Shown: positions 7,240 to 17,136, counted from the first letter of the stretch. The stretch is 64,000 nucleotides of DNA from Vineibacter terrae (GCF_008039615.1 NZ_VDUZ01000007.1:1-64000), one strand, 5' to 3'. Translations and numbers: made by a program. The notes: generated by a model not told the origin, from the letters alone.

Positions 7240-10200
7240 CTACGCCGCCACGGTGCTTTCGAGCACGCGGTCGGCTTGCTCGAGGTCGACCGAGACCAGG
7301 ATCGAGACGCCGCGCTCGGCCATGGTCACGCCGTACAGCCGGTGCATCTTGGCCATGGTCACGCGGTGGTGGGTGATGATCAGGAACCGCGTGTTGGAGC
7401 GCTGGGCGATGTCGGACACCAGGTCGCAGAAGCGCTCGACGTTGGCGTCGTCCAGCGGCGCGTCGACCTCGTCCAGCACGCAGATCGGCGCCGGGTTGGT
7501 CATGAACACCGCGAACAGCAGCGACAGTGCCGTCAGCGCCTGCTCGCCGCCCGACAGCAGCGACATCACCTGCAGCTTCTTGCCCGGCGGCGAGGCCACG
7601 ATCTCCAGCCCGGCCTCGAGCGGGTCCTCCGACTCGGTCAGCCGCAGCTCGGCGCGGCCGCCGCCGAACAGCTTGGTGAACAGCTCCTGGAAATGGCGGT
7701 TGACGTTCTCGAACGCCGCCACGAAGCGCTCGCGGCCCTCGCGGTTGAGGCTGGCGATGCCCTGGCGCAGGCGGCCGATGGCGGCGGTGAGGTCGTCGCG
7801 CTCGCCGGTCATGGCGATGATCTGCTGGTCGAGCTCGGCGGCTTCCTCCTCGGCCCGCAGGTTCACCGCGCCCATGCCCTCGCGCTCGTTGACCAGGCGC
7901 TCCAGCCGGCGCTCGGCCTGGGCCACGTCGGGCAGCTCCTCCAGGCTCTGCACCTCGGCGGCTTCGAGGAGCTGCTCGGGCAGCAGGCGCAGGCGCTCGC
8001 CGATGCGGTCCACGATGGCGCCGCGGTCGCGCTCGGTCTGCTCGGCAAGGCCCTCGCGGCGCACGCGCTGCTCGCGGGCGGCGGCGAGATCGTGCTCGAC
8101 CTGCTTCAGCGCCTTGTCGGCCGCCTCCAGGGTGTTCTCGGCCTCGGCGAGGCGGTCGGCCGCGGTGCGGCGCGCCTCGTCGGCGGCGGCGATGTCGTCT
8201 TCCAGCGTCGCGCGCTGCTCGGCGAGCTCCTCGGGCCGCGCATCGAGGTCGGCCAGCTGCTCGGCCAGCGTCTCGCGGCGCTCGTTCAGGGCCGCGAGCT
8301 GCTGGGCGGCACCGGCCAGGCGGCCCTGCCAGCCCTGGCTGTCGGTCTCGATCTGCCGCAGGCGCTGGCCGCGCAGCTCGGCCTCGCGCGCCAGCGTGTC
8401 GCAGGCCGTCTGGCGCTCGACCAGGGCGGTGCGCAGCTCCGCCAGCAGCGCCCGCAGCGAGGCGGCTTCCTGGCGGTCGGCCGACGGGTCGGGGATCCAG
8501 GAGCGGCGCGCCTCGCGGAAGGTGCGGCGCATCTCGAGGTCGGCGATCTCGCCGCCGACCTGCGCCGCGACGTCGTCCAGCGACGACTGGCGGGTTGTCA
8601 GCGCCGCCGTCTTGCGGGCGACGTCGGCGGCGCGGTCGCGGGTCTCGCTGGCGACCAGCTCGGCGCGGCTGATCTGCGCCTGCGACTCGGCGCGGGCCTG
8701 GGCCAGCGCCTGCTGTGCGGCACGCTCCTGGGCCTGCGTGCGCGCCAGGATCTCGCGCTCGTATTCCTGGGCCTCGGCCACGGCGGCCTGCTCGGCCTCC
8801 TGCGCCTCGGCGACCAGCTGCTTCTCCACCTGGCGCGCGCGCTCGACGAGGGCGGCGCCAAACTGGCGCGAGCGCTCGACCACCAGCCGCTCGGCCTGGC
8901 GGGCGGCCTCGACCGCGGCGCGGGCAGCGAGGTGACGGGTCTCCACCGCCGCCAGATCGGCCTGCACGCCTTCCAGCTGGCTGCGGATCTCGGCCAGCTT
9001 GTTGCGCTGGCTCAGCCGGTTGGCGGCGGCCGTGGGGGCGCCGGCCTTGACCGTGAAGCCGTCCCAGCGCCACACCGCGCCGTCACGCGTCACCAGCTGC
9101 TGGCCGGCCCGCAGCGTGTCCTGCAGCCGCCGCCCGGTCTCCTCATCGGCCACGATGCCGATGAACTGCAGGCGGCGCTCCAGCTCGGGCGGCGCCGTGA
9201 CGTGCAGCGCCAGCGGCTCGACGCCCTCGGGCAGCCCGGGCACGCCTTCCATCGCGCCCAGCGCCTGCCAGTAGAGCGGCGCGCCCTGGTCGTAGGAGGC
9301 CTCGAGCTCCTCGCCGAACGCGGCGCCCAGCGCCGCCTCGTAGCCCGGCGCCACGGTCAGCGCGTCGATCAGCGGCGGCCACAGGCTGCCGGCAGCCGAG
9401 CGCAGGGCGGCGGCGATGCCCGACTCCTCGGCCTTCAGGCGCGTCACCCGGGCCGAGGCCTTCTGCACCTGGTCGGCGATCTTGGCGGCTTCGTTCTCCG
9501 CCGCCATCCGCTCGGCGGCGCGGGCGCGCTCGCTTTCCAGCCGGTCGGCCTCGGCGCGGGCCATGGCCTCGCGCACCTGCGCCGCGGCCTGGCCCTGGGC
9601 GGTGCGCACCGCCTCGGCGGCCTGGGCCTGGGCGGCGCGCATGGCCTGCGCCGCGTTGGCATGGGCGCTGCGGGCCTGCTCCACGGCCTGGCGCTCGGCG
9701 CTCTGCGCCATCTCGACCATGGCCGTGCCCCGGTCGCGGGCCTCGGCCAGCGCCTCGCGCGCCTCCTCGGCGGCGGCCTCGATATCGGCCAGCGCCGGCA
9801 GGGCCGCAAGCTCGCTGCCCACCTGGCGGCGCTGCGCCTCGGTGTCGTCGCGGCGCGCCTTGAGGCGGATCAACCGCTCGTTGAGCTCGGCGACGTCGCG
9901 CTGCACGCTGGCCATCAGCGTCTCATCGGCCGCGATCTGGCGGGTCAGCCGGTCGAGCTCGGCCTCGGCCTCGGTCATGGCCACGCGGGCATCGTCGCGC
10001 GCCGTGATGGCCTCGGCCTGGCGATCATCCTCGCCGACGCGCTCGGTGTTGAGCCGCTCGGCCTCGCTGCCCAGCTCGCCGAGCGCGGTCTCGGCATCGC
10101 GGTGGCGCTCGCCCTCGCGCGCCGCGTCGCTCTCGATCTGCGTCAGCCGAACGCGGCCTTCCTCGCGCGCCGCCTGGACGCGGCGCATCTCGTCGGCCAG

Positions 10201-11106
10201 GGTCTCGTGCGCCACGCGCAGGCGCTGCAGCTTGGCCGCCGCCGCGGCTTCCTCGTGCCGCAGCGCCGGCATGTTGGCGGCCGACTCGGCCTGGGCCGTG
10301 GCGGCCATGCCCGCCAGCCGCGTCAGGTCGGCGACGGCGGCGGTGGCGTTCTTCAGCTCCTCGGCGGCGGTGGCCATGTCCTGGTCGGCCTGCGCCAGCC
10401 TGAGCGCCAGCACGGCGGCCTCGGCGCGCCGGATATGGTCGGACAGGTTGCGGTAGCGGCTGGCCTGGCGGGCCTGGCGCTTGAGCTGCCGGTGCTGCTC
10501 TTCCAGCGCCGCCAGCACGTCCTGCACGCGCAGCAGGTTGGCTTCCGCCGCCTTCAGGCGCAATTCGGCCTCGTGGCGGCGCGAGTACAGGCCGGTGATG
10601 CCGGCGGCCTCGTCGATGATGTTGCGCCGGTCCTGCGGCTTGGCGTTGATGATGGCGCCGATGCGGCCTTGGCTCACCATGGCCGTGGAGCGCGCGCCCG
10701 AGGCGGCGTCGGCGAACATCACCTGCACGTCGCGGGCGCGCGTCTCGCGCCCGTTGACCTTGTAGAGCGAGCCGTGGCCGCGCTCGATGCGGCGGACCAC
10801 CTCCAGCTCGTCGCTGTCGTTGAACACCGCCGGCGCGGTGCGGTTCTTGTTGTCCAGCCGCAGCAGCACCTCGGCGATGTTGCGCGCCGGCCGCTGGCCG
10901 GTGCCGCCGAAGATCACGTCCTCCATCTCGGAGCCGCGCATCTGCTTGGCCGAGGTCTCGCCCATCACCCACTTGAGCGCCTCGACCAGGTTCGACTTGC
11001 CGCAGCCGTTGGGCCCGACAATGCCGGTCATGCCCGGTTCGATGGTGAGCTCGGTCGGGTCGACGAACGACTTGAAGCCGGACAGGCGGAGCTTGTTGAA
11101 CTGCAC
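7240..11106 (-). CDS. smc: Chromosome segregation ATPase SMC, extended arms
   Basis: A 1,288-residue SMC protein, the core of the condensin-like complex that folds and separates the chromosome. Walker A is GPNGCGKS at residues 31-38; the Q-loop region and the start of the first coiled coil follow. The hinge lies about 570-700 (from LWPPLIDALTVAPGYEAALG). The C-terminal head has the signature LLSGGEQALTALSLLFAVF and Walker B ICVLDEVDAPLDD. It is about 100-130 residues longer than usual for the family; the extra is Ala/Glu/Arg-rich coiled coil on both sides of the hinge (about 463-543 and 728-836). The gene follows the DsbA-like and DUF721 genes, an order shared by many alphaproteobacteria. No scpA/scpB is present here. 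Confidence 0.96.
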   Translation of the reverse strand: MQFNKLRLSGFKSFVDPTELTIEPGMTGIVGPNGCGKSNLVEALKWVMGETSAKQMRGSEMEDVIFGGTGQRPARNIAEVLLRLDNKNRTAPAVFNDSDELEVVRRIERGHGSLYKVNGRETRARDVQVMFADAASGARSTAMVSQGRIGAIINAKPQDRRNIIDEAAGITGLYSRRHEAELRLKAAEANLLRVQDVLAALEEQHRQLKRQARQASRYRNLSDHIRRAEAAVLALRLAQADQDMATAAEELKNATAAVADLTRLAGMAATAQAESAANMPALRHEEAAAAAKLQRLRVAHETLADEMRRVQAAREEGRVRLTQIESDAAREGERHRDAETALGELGSEAERLNTERVGEDDRQAEAITARDDARVAMTEAEAELDRLTRQIAADETLMASVQRDVAELNERLIRLKARRDDTEAQRRQVGSELAALPALADIEAAAEEAREALAEARDRGTAMVEMAQSAERQAVEQARSAHANAAQAMRAAQAQAAEAVRTAQGQAAAQVREAMARAEADRLESERARAAERMAAENEAAKIADQVQKASARVTRLKAEESGIAAALRSAAGSLWPPLIDALTVAPGYEAALGAAFGEELEASYDQGAPLYWQALGAMEGVPGLPEGVEPLALHVTAPPELERRLQFIGIVADEETGRRLQDTLRAGQQLVTRDGAVWRWDGFTVKAGAPTAAANRLSQRNKLAEIRSQLEGVQADLAAVETRHLAARAAVEAARQAERLVVERSRQFGAALVERARQVEKQLVAEAQEAEQAAVAEAQEYEREILARTQAQERAAQQALAQARAESQAQISRAELVASETRDRAADVARKTAALTTRQSSLDDVAAQVGGEIADLEMRRTFREARRSWIPDPSADRQEAASLRALLAELRTALVERQTACDTLAREAELRGQRLRQIETDSQGWQGRLAGAAQQLAALNERRETLAEQLADLDARPEELAEQRATLEDDIAAADEARRTAADRLAEAENTLEAADKALKQVEHDLAAAREQRVRREGLAEQTERDRGAIVDRIGERLRLLPEQLLEAAEVQSLEELPDVAQAERRLERLVNEREGMGAVNLRAEEEAAELDQQIIAMTGERDDLTAAIGRLRQGIASLNREGRERFVAAFENVNRHFQELFTKLFGGGRAELRLTESEDPLEAGLEIVASPPGKKLQVMSLLSGGEQALTALSLLFAVFMTNPAPICVLDEVDAPLDDANVERFCDLVSDIAQRSNTRFLIITHHRVTMAKMHRLYGVTMAERGVSILVSVDLEQADRVLESTVAA

Positions 11107-11151
11107 GTCGGGTACTCGCAGGGTGAGGGACGTGAAACGCGGGGCGCCGGG

Positions 11152-11790
11152 CTACTTGATGAGCTTGCCCAGCGCCTCATCGAGAGCTTCGACGGTACGG
11201 GCGCCGTTCCAGCGCTGGCCGTTGATGAACAGCGTCGGCGTGGCGTTGACACCGGCCTTCTCGCCGACCTGGCGCTCGGTCACGATGGTGGTGGCCAGCT
11301 TCTGGTCGGCGATGCAGGTCTTGATGTCGGCCTCGGTGATGCCGGCGATGCGCAGCGTCTTGCCCAGCTCGGCGATCGGGTCCTTGTTGGCCGCCCACTG
11401 CGCCTGGGTCCGGAAGATCACGTCGACGACCGCGAAATAGCGGTCCTTGCCCGAGCATTCCGAGATCTGGGCCGCCTGCAGCGCGATCTGGTCGAGCGGG
11501 AAGTCGCGGTAGACGAACCGGACCTTGCCGGTATCGACATACTTCTTCTTCAGCTCCGGCAGGACCTGGGTGTGGAAGTCGGCGCAGTGCGGGCAGGTCA
11601 TCGAGGCGTACTCGACGATGGTCACCGCGGCGTCGGGGTTGCCCATCACATGATCGTCAGCCGAGGGCTGCAGCTCGGCCGGAACCGTCTGCGCCAGCTG
11701 GACGGGGGCAGCCTGCAGCGGCGCAGCCGGCGGCAAGCTGATGGTGGCAGCGCCCAGAACCGCACCCGCCAGGATCAATATCTTATGCAT
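11152..11790 (-). CDS. DsbA-family thiol-disulfide oxidoreductase
   Basis: A 212-residue exported thioredoxin-fold protein. Residues 1-28 form a cleavable signal peptide (MHKILILAGAVLGAATISLP...LQAA). The active-site motif is C66-P-H-C69 in a YASMTCPHCADFH context, and the cis-proline loop is NATPTLFING. It should oxidise or isomerise disulfides in the periplasm; without a partner in sight the direction is unknown. The start at 11790 is set by the signal peptide and an AGGGGG stretch upstream. It lies 45 bases upstream of smc and 141 bases downstream of the DUF721 gene on the same strand, a common alphaproteobacterial arrangement. Confidence 0.9.
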   Translation of the reverse strand: MHKILILAGAVLGAATISLPPAAPLQAAPVQLAQTVPAELQPSADDHVMGNPDAAVTIVEYASMTCPHCADFHTQVLPELKKKYVDTGKVRFVYRDFPLDQIALQAAQISECSGKDRYFAVVDVIFRTQAQWAANKDPIAELGKTLRIAGITEADIKTCIADQKLATTIVTERQVGEKAGVNATPTLFINGQRWNGARTVEALDEALGKLIK

Positions 11791-11931
11791 CGAACCCCCT
11801 ATAGCCCCCACATTTTGGGAGCTAGGCCTGTGAAGAGTCAACGAAACCGGCTGTCCGGTTGTCCACAAAATGTCGTGGGAATGTGGCGCGCGCGTAGCAA
11901 ATACCCGGGCTGCGGTCAAAACCCGTTGAGC

Positions 11932-12438
11932 CTACCGGCGGCCCAGGATGGCGCGGCCCAGCCGTTCCAGGGCGCCGCGCAGGGCCTCGTCGCCGATCGG
12001 GGCGACGCGCTCGCGCAGGGCGCGCTGGCGGGCCGGGTCGAGCGGCCGCGGCGCCGGCGGCGGGGCCGGCGGCGTGTGCGGCAGCGGCCCCTGCATGATC
12101 TGCAGGCGGGCCACCGCCGGGTAGCCGAAGAAGCCGTTGATGCGCTCGATGAGCTGCGGCGCGAGGTGCTGCAGCTCCAGCGCCAGGGGGCCGGCGACCC
12201 GCAGCTTCAGGGTGGCGCCGCCCTTGCCGCTCGCCTTGCCGCCGGCGCCGACCAGCCGCTCGGGCAGGCTCTGCCGCGCGATCTCGGGGCCGACGATGGT
12301 CGACCACTCGGCCTGCAGGCGCGCGCTTGCCGTGCCGCGGTGGCGCGCCAGCGGCGCGGTCAGCCGGCCGACATGCGCGCCGACGGCCTTCATCCCGCCG
12401 CGCCGGTCCAGCTCGATCTCACGCTCCTCCTCGGCCAT
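11932..12438 (-). CDS. DUF721 / DciA-family protein
   Basis: A 168-residue protein. Residues about 15-105 carry the DUF721 pattern: an N-terminal helix (GRLTAPLARHRG), then W-S-T-I-V-G-P-E-I-A and a basic beta region ending in LELQHLAPQLIERINGFFG. DciA proteins of this family load the replicative helicase DnaB in bacteria that lack DnaC; that role is known for the family and inferred here. The C-terminal third is Pro/Ala/Arg-rich and probably disordered. The ATG at 12438 removes an unlikely 100-residue upstream extension. It is divergent from the small gene at 12563 and heads the leftward series DUF721 - DsbA-like - smc. Confidence 0.85.
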   Translation of the reverse strand: MAEEEREIELDRRGGMKAVGAHVGRLTAPLARHRGTASARLQAEWSTIVGPEIARQSLPERLVGAGGKASGKGGATLKLRVAGPLALELQHLAPQLIERINGFFGYPAVARLQIMQGPLPHTPPAPPPAPRPLDPARQRALRERVAPIGDEALRGALERLGRAILGRR

Positions 12439-12562
12439 GGCCCAGTCTACGCCGCCGGCCCCGGCACGGCCACTGCCGCGCCGTCGGTTTCGTGCCCGAG
12501 GGATGGAACAGCCTGCCGCTTCCAACCGTTTATCAGGCGCAGGCACCGATGGGAGGTGAGGG

Positions 12563-12952
12563 ATGTCCGAGACGCTTTCGAAGCTGCACCAGTTCAGCCT
12601 GGGCTTCAGTACCGACGGACGCCACTGCCGCATGGTGTTCGTCGACGACCGGGCGCACTCGGTCGAATGCCTCGCCGATTTCGAGGAGTTCACGCAGTTC
12701 GTCTCGCGCCTGTGCGATGCGGCGACCGAGATGGCCAAGCGCCAGGCCCCCGACGAGACGGACGGCTCGGAGCCCTATGGCGGCATACCGGTGGCGTCGG
12801 CGTCGTTCCGGCCCGACCCGGACACCGGCCATATCCAGGGCAACCTCGTGACCGATACCGGCGACACGCTGACGGTCCAGCTGGGGCCGCTGCTGGCCGC
12901 CCACATGGCGCGCGACCTGGTGATGGCGCTGCCGGCGCCGCCGGCGAGCTGA
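12563..12952 (+). CDS. Hypothetical acidic protein
   Basis: A 129-residue soluble, acidic protein, not recognised. It has a strong ribosome-binding site (GGGAGGTGAGGG directly before the ATG). The sequence has regular mixed alpha/beta character: a strand (HCRMVFVDDRAHSVECLADF), a helix around residues 45-62, then strands ending with a hydrophobic C-terminal helix (LLAAHMARDLVMALPAPP). No signal peptide or membrane segment. It is divergent from the DUF721 gene and followed after 89 bases by mutY on the same strand, so it could be co-transcribed with mutY. Confidence 0.75.
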   Translation: MSETLSKLHQFSLGFSTDGRHCRMVFVDDRAHSVECLADFEEFTQFVSRLCDAATEMAKRQAPDETDGSEPYGGIPVASASFRPDPDTGHIQGNLVTDTGDTLTVQLGPLLAAHMARDLVMALPAPPAS

Positions 12953-13041
12953 AAACAGTCCACCGCAGCGGTGAAACTTCGCGTCGCGGTTTTCGAATCC
13001 AGCGACCTATGATGGGCGCCTGTACCAGTGCAGGCGTCGTC

Positions 13042-14151
13042 ATGTCCGATATTGCTCCCGATATTGCTGAAGTCATTGCCGAGCCGGATCCGCGGGCGCA
13101 TGCGAGCAGGCTTCTGGCATGGTACGACCGCCACCGCCGCGACCTGCCATGGCGCGCCGCGCCCGGCGAGCGCGCCGATCCCTATCGCGTCTGGCTCAGC
13201 GAGATCATGCTGCAGCAGACGACGGTGGTGACGGTCGGCGGCTACTTCGATGCCTTCCTGCGCCGCTGGCCCACGGTGCGCGATCTCGCCGCGGCGCCGC
13301 TCGATTCAGTGCTGCATGCCTGGCAGGGGCTGGGCTACTACGCCCGCGCCCGCAACCTGCACGCCTGCGCCCAGGCCGTGGTCGAGCGCCATGGCGGCGT
13401 CTTTCCCGACGATCTCGAGGCGTTGAACGCCCTGCCGGGCGTCGGCGGCTACACCGCGGCCGCCATCGCCGCCATCGCCTTCGACCGGCAGGCGAGCGCC
13501 GTCGACGGCAATGTCGAGCGCGTCATCGCCCGCCTGCATGCGCTGGAGACGCCGCTGCCGGACGTCAAGCCGGCGATCCGCATCCTGGCCGAACGGCTGG
13601 TGCCGGCGACGCGGCCCGGCGACTACGCCCAGGCGATGATGGACCTGGGCGCCACGGTGTGCACGCCGCGTGCGCCGCGCTGCGTGCTGTGCCCGCTGAT
13701 CGACATGTGCGCCGGCCGCCGCCTGGGCGTGGCCGAGGTGCTGCCGCGCCGGCGCGCCAAGCCGGCCCGGCCGGTGCGGCAGGGCATCGCCTTCCTGCTG
13801 CGGGCCCGCGACGGGTCGGTGCTGCTGCGCCGGCGGCCGCCCAGCGGCCTGCTGGGCGGCATGATCGAGGTCCCGTCCAGCCCCTGGCGCGAGGGTGAGC
13901 TCGACCGCGCCGACTGCCTGGCCGCCGCGCCGCTGCCGGCGGACTGGCAGCCGCTGCCCGGCATCGTGCGCCATGTCTTCACGCATTTCGAGCTGCGGCT
14001 GGAGGTCGTGGTGGCGCGTGCGCCGACGACGACCGGCATGGCCGAGGACGCGGCCGACTGGCAGTGGTGCGCCGTCGACCGCCTCGACGAGATGGCGCTG
14101 CCGACGGTGATGAAGAAGGTGCTGACGCACGGGCTGAAGGCATTGACCTAG
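13042..14151 (+). CDS. mutY: Adenine DNA glycosylase MutY
   Basis: A 369-residue base-excision repair enzyme that removes adenine mispaired with 8-oxoguanine. The catalytic glutamate is E54 in LSEIMLQQTTV, the helix-hairpin-helix is LPGVGGYTAAAIA, and the catalytic aspartate is D155 in SAVDGNVERV. The [4Fe-4S] cluster ligands are C207, C214, C217 and C223 (C-x6-C-x2-C-x5-C). Residues about 245-365 are the Nudix-like domain that reads 8-oxoguanine (GIVRHVFTHFELRLEV). Length is typical. The start is the ATG at 13042, well placed before the first helix. Adjacent to the DUF721 - smc block, as in many alphaproteobacteria. Confidence 0.96.
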   Translation: MSDIAPDIAEVIAEPDPRAHASRLLAWYDRHRRDLPWRAAPGERADPYRVWLSEIMLQQTTVVTVGGYFDAFLRRWPTVRDLAAAPLDSVLHAWQGLGYYARARNLHACAQAVVERHGGVFPDDLEALNALPGVGGYTAAAIAAIAFDRQASAVDGNVERVIARLHALETPLPDVKPAIRILAERLVPATRPGDYAQAMMDLGATVCTPRAPRCVLCPLIDMCAGRRLGVAEVLPRRRAKPARPVRQGIAFLLRARDGSVLLRRRPPSGLLGGMIEVPSSPWREGELDRADCLAAAPLPADWQPLPGIVRHVFTHFELRLEVVVARAPTTTGMAEDAADWQWCAVDRLDEMALPTVMKKVLTHGLKALT

Positions 14152-14204
14152 GCCGGCGACGCTATAACTCCTCTCCAGGAACAGACTTCCGCAACGAGGT
14201 TCCG

Positions 14205-14360
14205 ATGACGGTCGCCGAGCTGATCGCGCTGCTCGAGAACGAGGATGCCGACGCGACGATCCTGGTCAACATCGAGGGAACACCGCGCGAGATTTCCCAT
14301 CTCGAGGCGCTGCCGCAGGAGGACGGCGAGATCGAGGTCCACATCATGATCCCCGACTGA
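14205..14360 (+). CDS. Small acidic hypothetical protein
   Basis: A 51-residue protein (MTVAELIALLENEDADATIL...VHIMIPD) that is acidic and has a helix followed by two or three predicted strands. AACGAGGT lies about six bases before the ATG, which supports it as a real small gene. I do not know the family. It begins 54 bases after mutY. Its TGA lies inside a perfect palindrome shared with the stop of the convergent gene. Confidence 0.65.
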   Translation: MTVAELIALLENEDADATILVNIEGTPREISHLEALPQEDGEIEVHIMIPD

Positions 14361-14376
14361 GGCCGGCCGGCCTCAG
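14357..14376. terminator. 20-base palindrome holding two convergent stop codons
   Basis: CTGAGGCCGG followed directly by CCGGCCTCAG: a perfect inverted repeat with no spacer. The rightward TGA (14358-14360) is in the left arm and the leftward TGA (14373-14375) in the right arm. The position suggests a two-way terminator or mRNA-end hairpin, though no T tract follows. Confidence 0.55.
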
Positions 14377-14804
14377 CCGGCGGCGGGAGCCAGGTGCCAG
14401 ACGATGACGAGCGCGGTCATGCCGATCGCGATGGCTGCCGGGGCCAGCAGGATGTCGACGGCCACATGGGAGCCGCGCTGATGGCCGCTGCCGACCTCGA
14501 TCTCGCGCGACCTCCAGTCGTGGAACGAGCCGCGGCTCGCCTTGTCGTCGTCGCGCGCCGGGTCGGGGCTATGGCGCGCGAAGCTCCCCAGCGCGAAGAC
14601 CAGGCCGATCGTGACGATGCACAAGTAGCTCACGAAGACCAGCGCGAGGTCGGTGTAGGACTCGCTGACATCGGGACTCCAGGTCGCGGCGAAGCCCCAG
14701 GCCGCGAGCAGCGCCCAGGCGGCAAGGGCGACGACGCCGCGGAAGATCCAGGGGTGCAGGCGCACGGTGGTGGGCCGTTCGGTGGACGGGCTGGTCATGG
14801 CCAT
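14373..14804 (-). CDS. Small membrane protein with three membrane segments
   Basis: A 143-residue protein. Hydrophobic segments lie at about residues 20-42 (GVVALAAWALLAAWGFAATW), 52-75 (LALVFVSYLCIVTIGLVFAL) and 117-140 (DILLAPAAIAIGMTALVIVW). A charged cytoplasmic or periplasmic loop of about 40 residues separates the second and third. GGAGG five bases before the ATG supports the start at 14804. I do not recognise a family. It is divergent from the pore-like membrane protein at 14947, so the two might share a control region, but there is no clear promoter motif. Confidence 0.75.
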   Translation of the reverse strand: MAMTSPSTERPTTVRLHPWIFRGVVALAAWALLAAWGFAATWSPDVSESYTDLALVFVSYLCIVTIGLVFALGSFARHSPDPARDDDKASRGSFHDWRSREIEVGSGHQRGSHVAVDILLAPAAIAIGMTALVIVWHLAPAAG

Positions 14805-14946
14805 GGTGGCCTCCGTTTGGCTGTTGCCAGACCAACGATGTGCCGGCGCGACCTGTTGCGCCGGCCTTGCCCTGGCGACCGCATGCCGCAGGCGTCCCGA
14901 AAGGTGTCAGGATGCGGTCCGCGACGACTGGCAGGGTGACGGCAAC

Positions 14947-15294
14947 ATGAAACGTCGGCGCACACCCGAGATGATCCACGCCGAATGGCGGCGCCGGATG
15001 GCGAACTCGCTGGTCTTCGCATCCGTGGCGCTGGCCGTGATGCTGGGGGCCGGCATCGCCGGCTACCACTACCTGGCCGACCTGCCGTGGATCGATGCGC
15101 TGCTCAACGCCTCGATGATCCTGGGCGGCATGGGGCCGATCGACCCGGTCAGGAGCGACGTCGGCAAGGTCTTCGCCTCGGTGTATGCGCTGCTCAGCGG
15201 GCTCGTGTTCGTGGGCGTGTGCGGGGTGCTGATCGCGCCTTTTGCCCATCGCTTCCTGCACCGCTTCCATGCCGAGCTGGAGGAGGGGGAATGA
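14947..15294 (+). CDS. Two-helix membrane protein with pore-loop-like segment
   Basis: A 115-residue protein with two membrane helices, about 20-43 (LVFASVALAVMLGAGIAGYH) and 75-100 (FASVYALLSGLVFVGVCGVL), separated by a short amphipathic region with LLNASMILGGMGPIDP. That layout - helix, re-entrant loop, helix, with a Gly-rich filter position - is like two-helix potassium channels, but the selectivity filter TVGYGD is not present; GGMGPID sits there instead. It may be a related membrane protein of unknown function rather than a working K+ channel. The start is the ATG at 14947. Its last 101 bases overlap the convergent GNAT gene. Confidence 0.75.
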   Translation: MKRRRTPEMIHAEWRRRMANSLVFASVALAVMLGAGIAGYHYLADLPWIDALLNASMILGGMGPIDPVRSDVGKVFASVYALLSGLVFVGVCGVLIAPFAHRFLHRFHAELEEGE

Positions 15295-15799
15295 CGGCCG
15301 TGGTGTCGCCGTCGATCAGCTGGTCGAACGCCTCGCCGAACAGCGCATGAGCCACGACCGTATCGGCCATCGCGCCCAGCTTGCGGTAGAACGCCAGCGC
15401 CTCGGTGTTCCACTGCTTGGCCGTCCACCAGAAGAAGATGCAGCCTGCCTGGCGCGCCTCGCGCGCCACCGCCGTCATCAGCGCCCGGCCGACGCCTTGC
15501 CGCCGCTCGCCGTCGTTGACGAAGAGATCCTGCAGGTAGAGGCCGCGCGCGGCATGCGGGGCGTCATAGGCGGCATGGAACATGGCGTAGCCGACCGGCC
15601 GCCCGTCGCGCTCGGCGATCAGGGCGGTCCAGCACGGCGCCTCGCCGAAGCCGTCGCGCCGCGCCGCGGCCGGACTGAAGCTGCTGACGGGGTCGCCCTG
15701 ATGCGCGTTGAGGCCCTGCGCCATCTCGGCCAGCGCCTCGGCGTCCTCGATGGTGGCGCGGCGGACACTCAGCCCACGCCCACGCGGTGCGTCGCTCAT
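15194..15799 (-). CDS. GNAT-family N-acetyltransferase
   Basis: A 201-residue acetyltransferase. The acetyl-CoA-binding motif A is visible as LYLQDLFVNDGERRQGVGRALM (Q/R-x-x-G-x-G/A), followed by the C-terminal GNAT strands (CIFFWWTAKQWNTEALAFYRKLGA). It probably acetylates a small molecule or a protein amine; the substrate is unknown. Residues 165-201 are Pro/Arg-rich and are encoded in the region that overlaps the 3' end of the membrane-protein gene on the other strand, so the tail may be a recent read-through extension. Start: ATG at 15799; GTG at 15808 is possible and neither has a strong ribosome-binding site. Confidence 0.85.
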   Translation of the reverse strand: MSDAPRGRGLSVRRATIEDAEALAEMAQGLNAHQGDPVSSFSPAAARRDGFGEAPCWTALIAERDGRPVGYAMFHAAYDAPHAARGLYLQDLFVNDGERRQGVGRALMTAVAREARQAGCIFFWWTAKQWNTEALAFYRKLGAMADTVVAHALFGEAFDQLIDGDTTAVIPPPPARHGSGAGSDGQKARSAPRTRPRTRAR

Positions 15800-15865
15800 G
15801 GCCCGCACGATGAAGCGACGGCAACGGAAGGCAAGCGATTTCCTTCGTGCGACGCCGCGCCGGCG

Positions 15866-17089
<1,224 letters not shown>

Positions 17090-17136
17090 TCAAGTGGTTG
17101 CCGGCTTCGATTCGCGCAACTCGGAATGTTGTGGCC

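Noticed and set aside
12960-13010. A tRNA-like T-arm (GGTTTTCGAATCC)
   Set aside because: The loop has extra T residues and no acceptor, D or anticodon arm can be paired around it.
6688-14151. A 2,487-codon open frame on the forward strand across the smc region
   Set aside because: Most of it is antisense to smc, the DsbA-like and the DUF721 genes, and its product is low-complexity Arg/Gly/Leu/His. Only its last 369 codons, which are mutY, are real. GC-rich coding sequence commonly leaves such open antisense frames.
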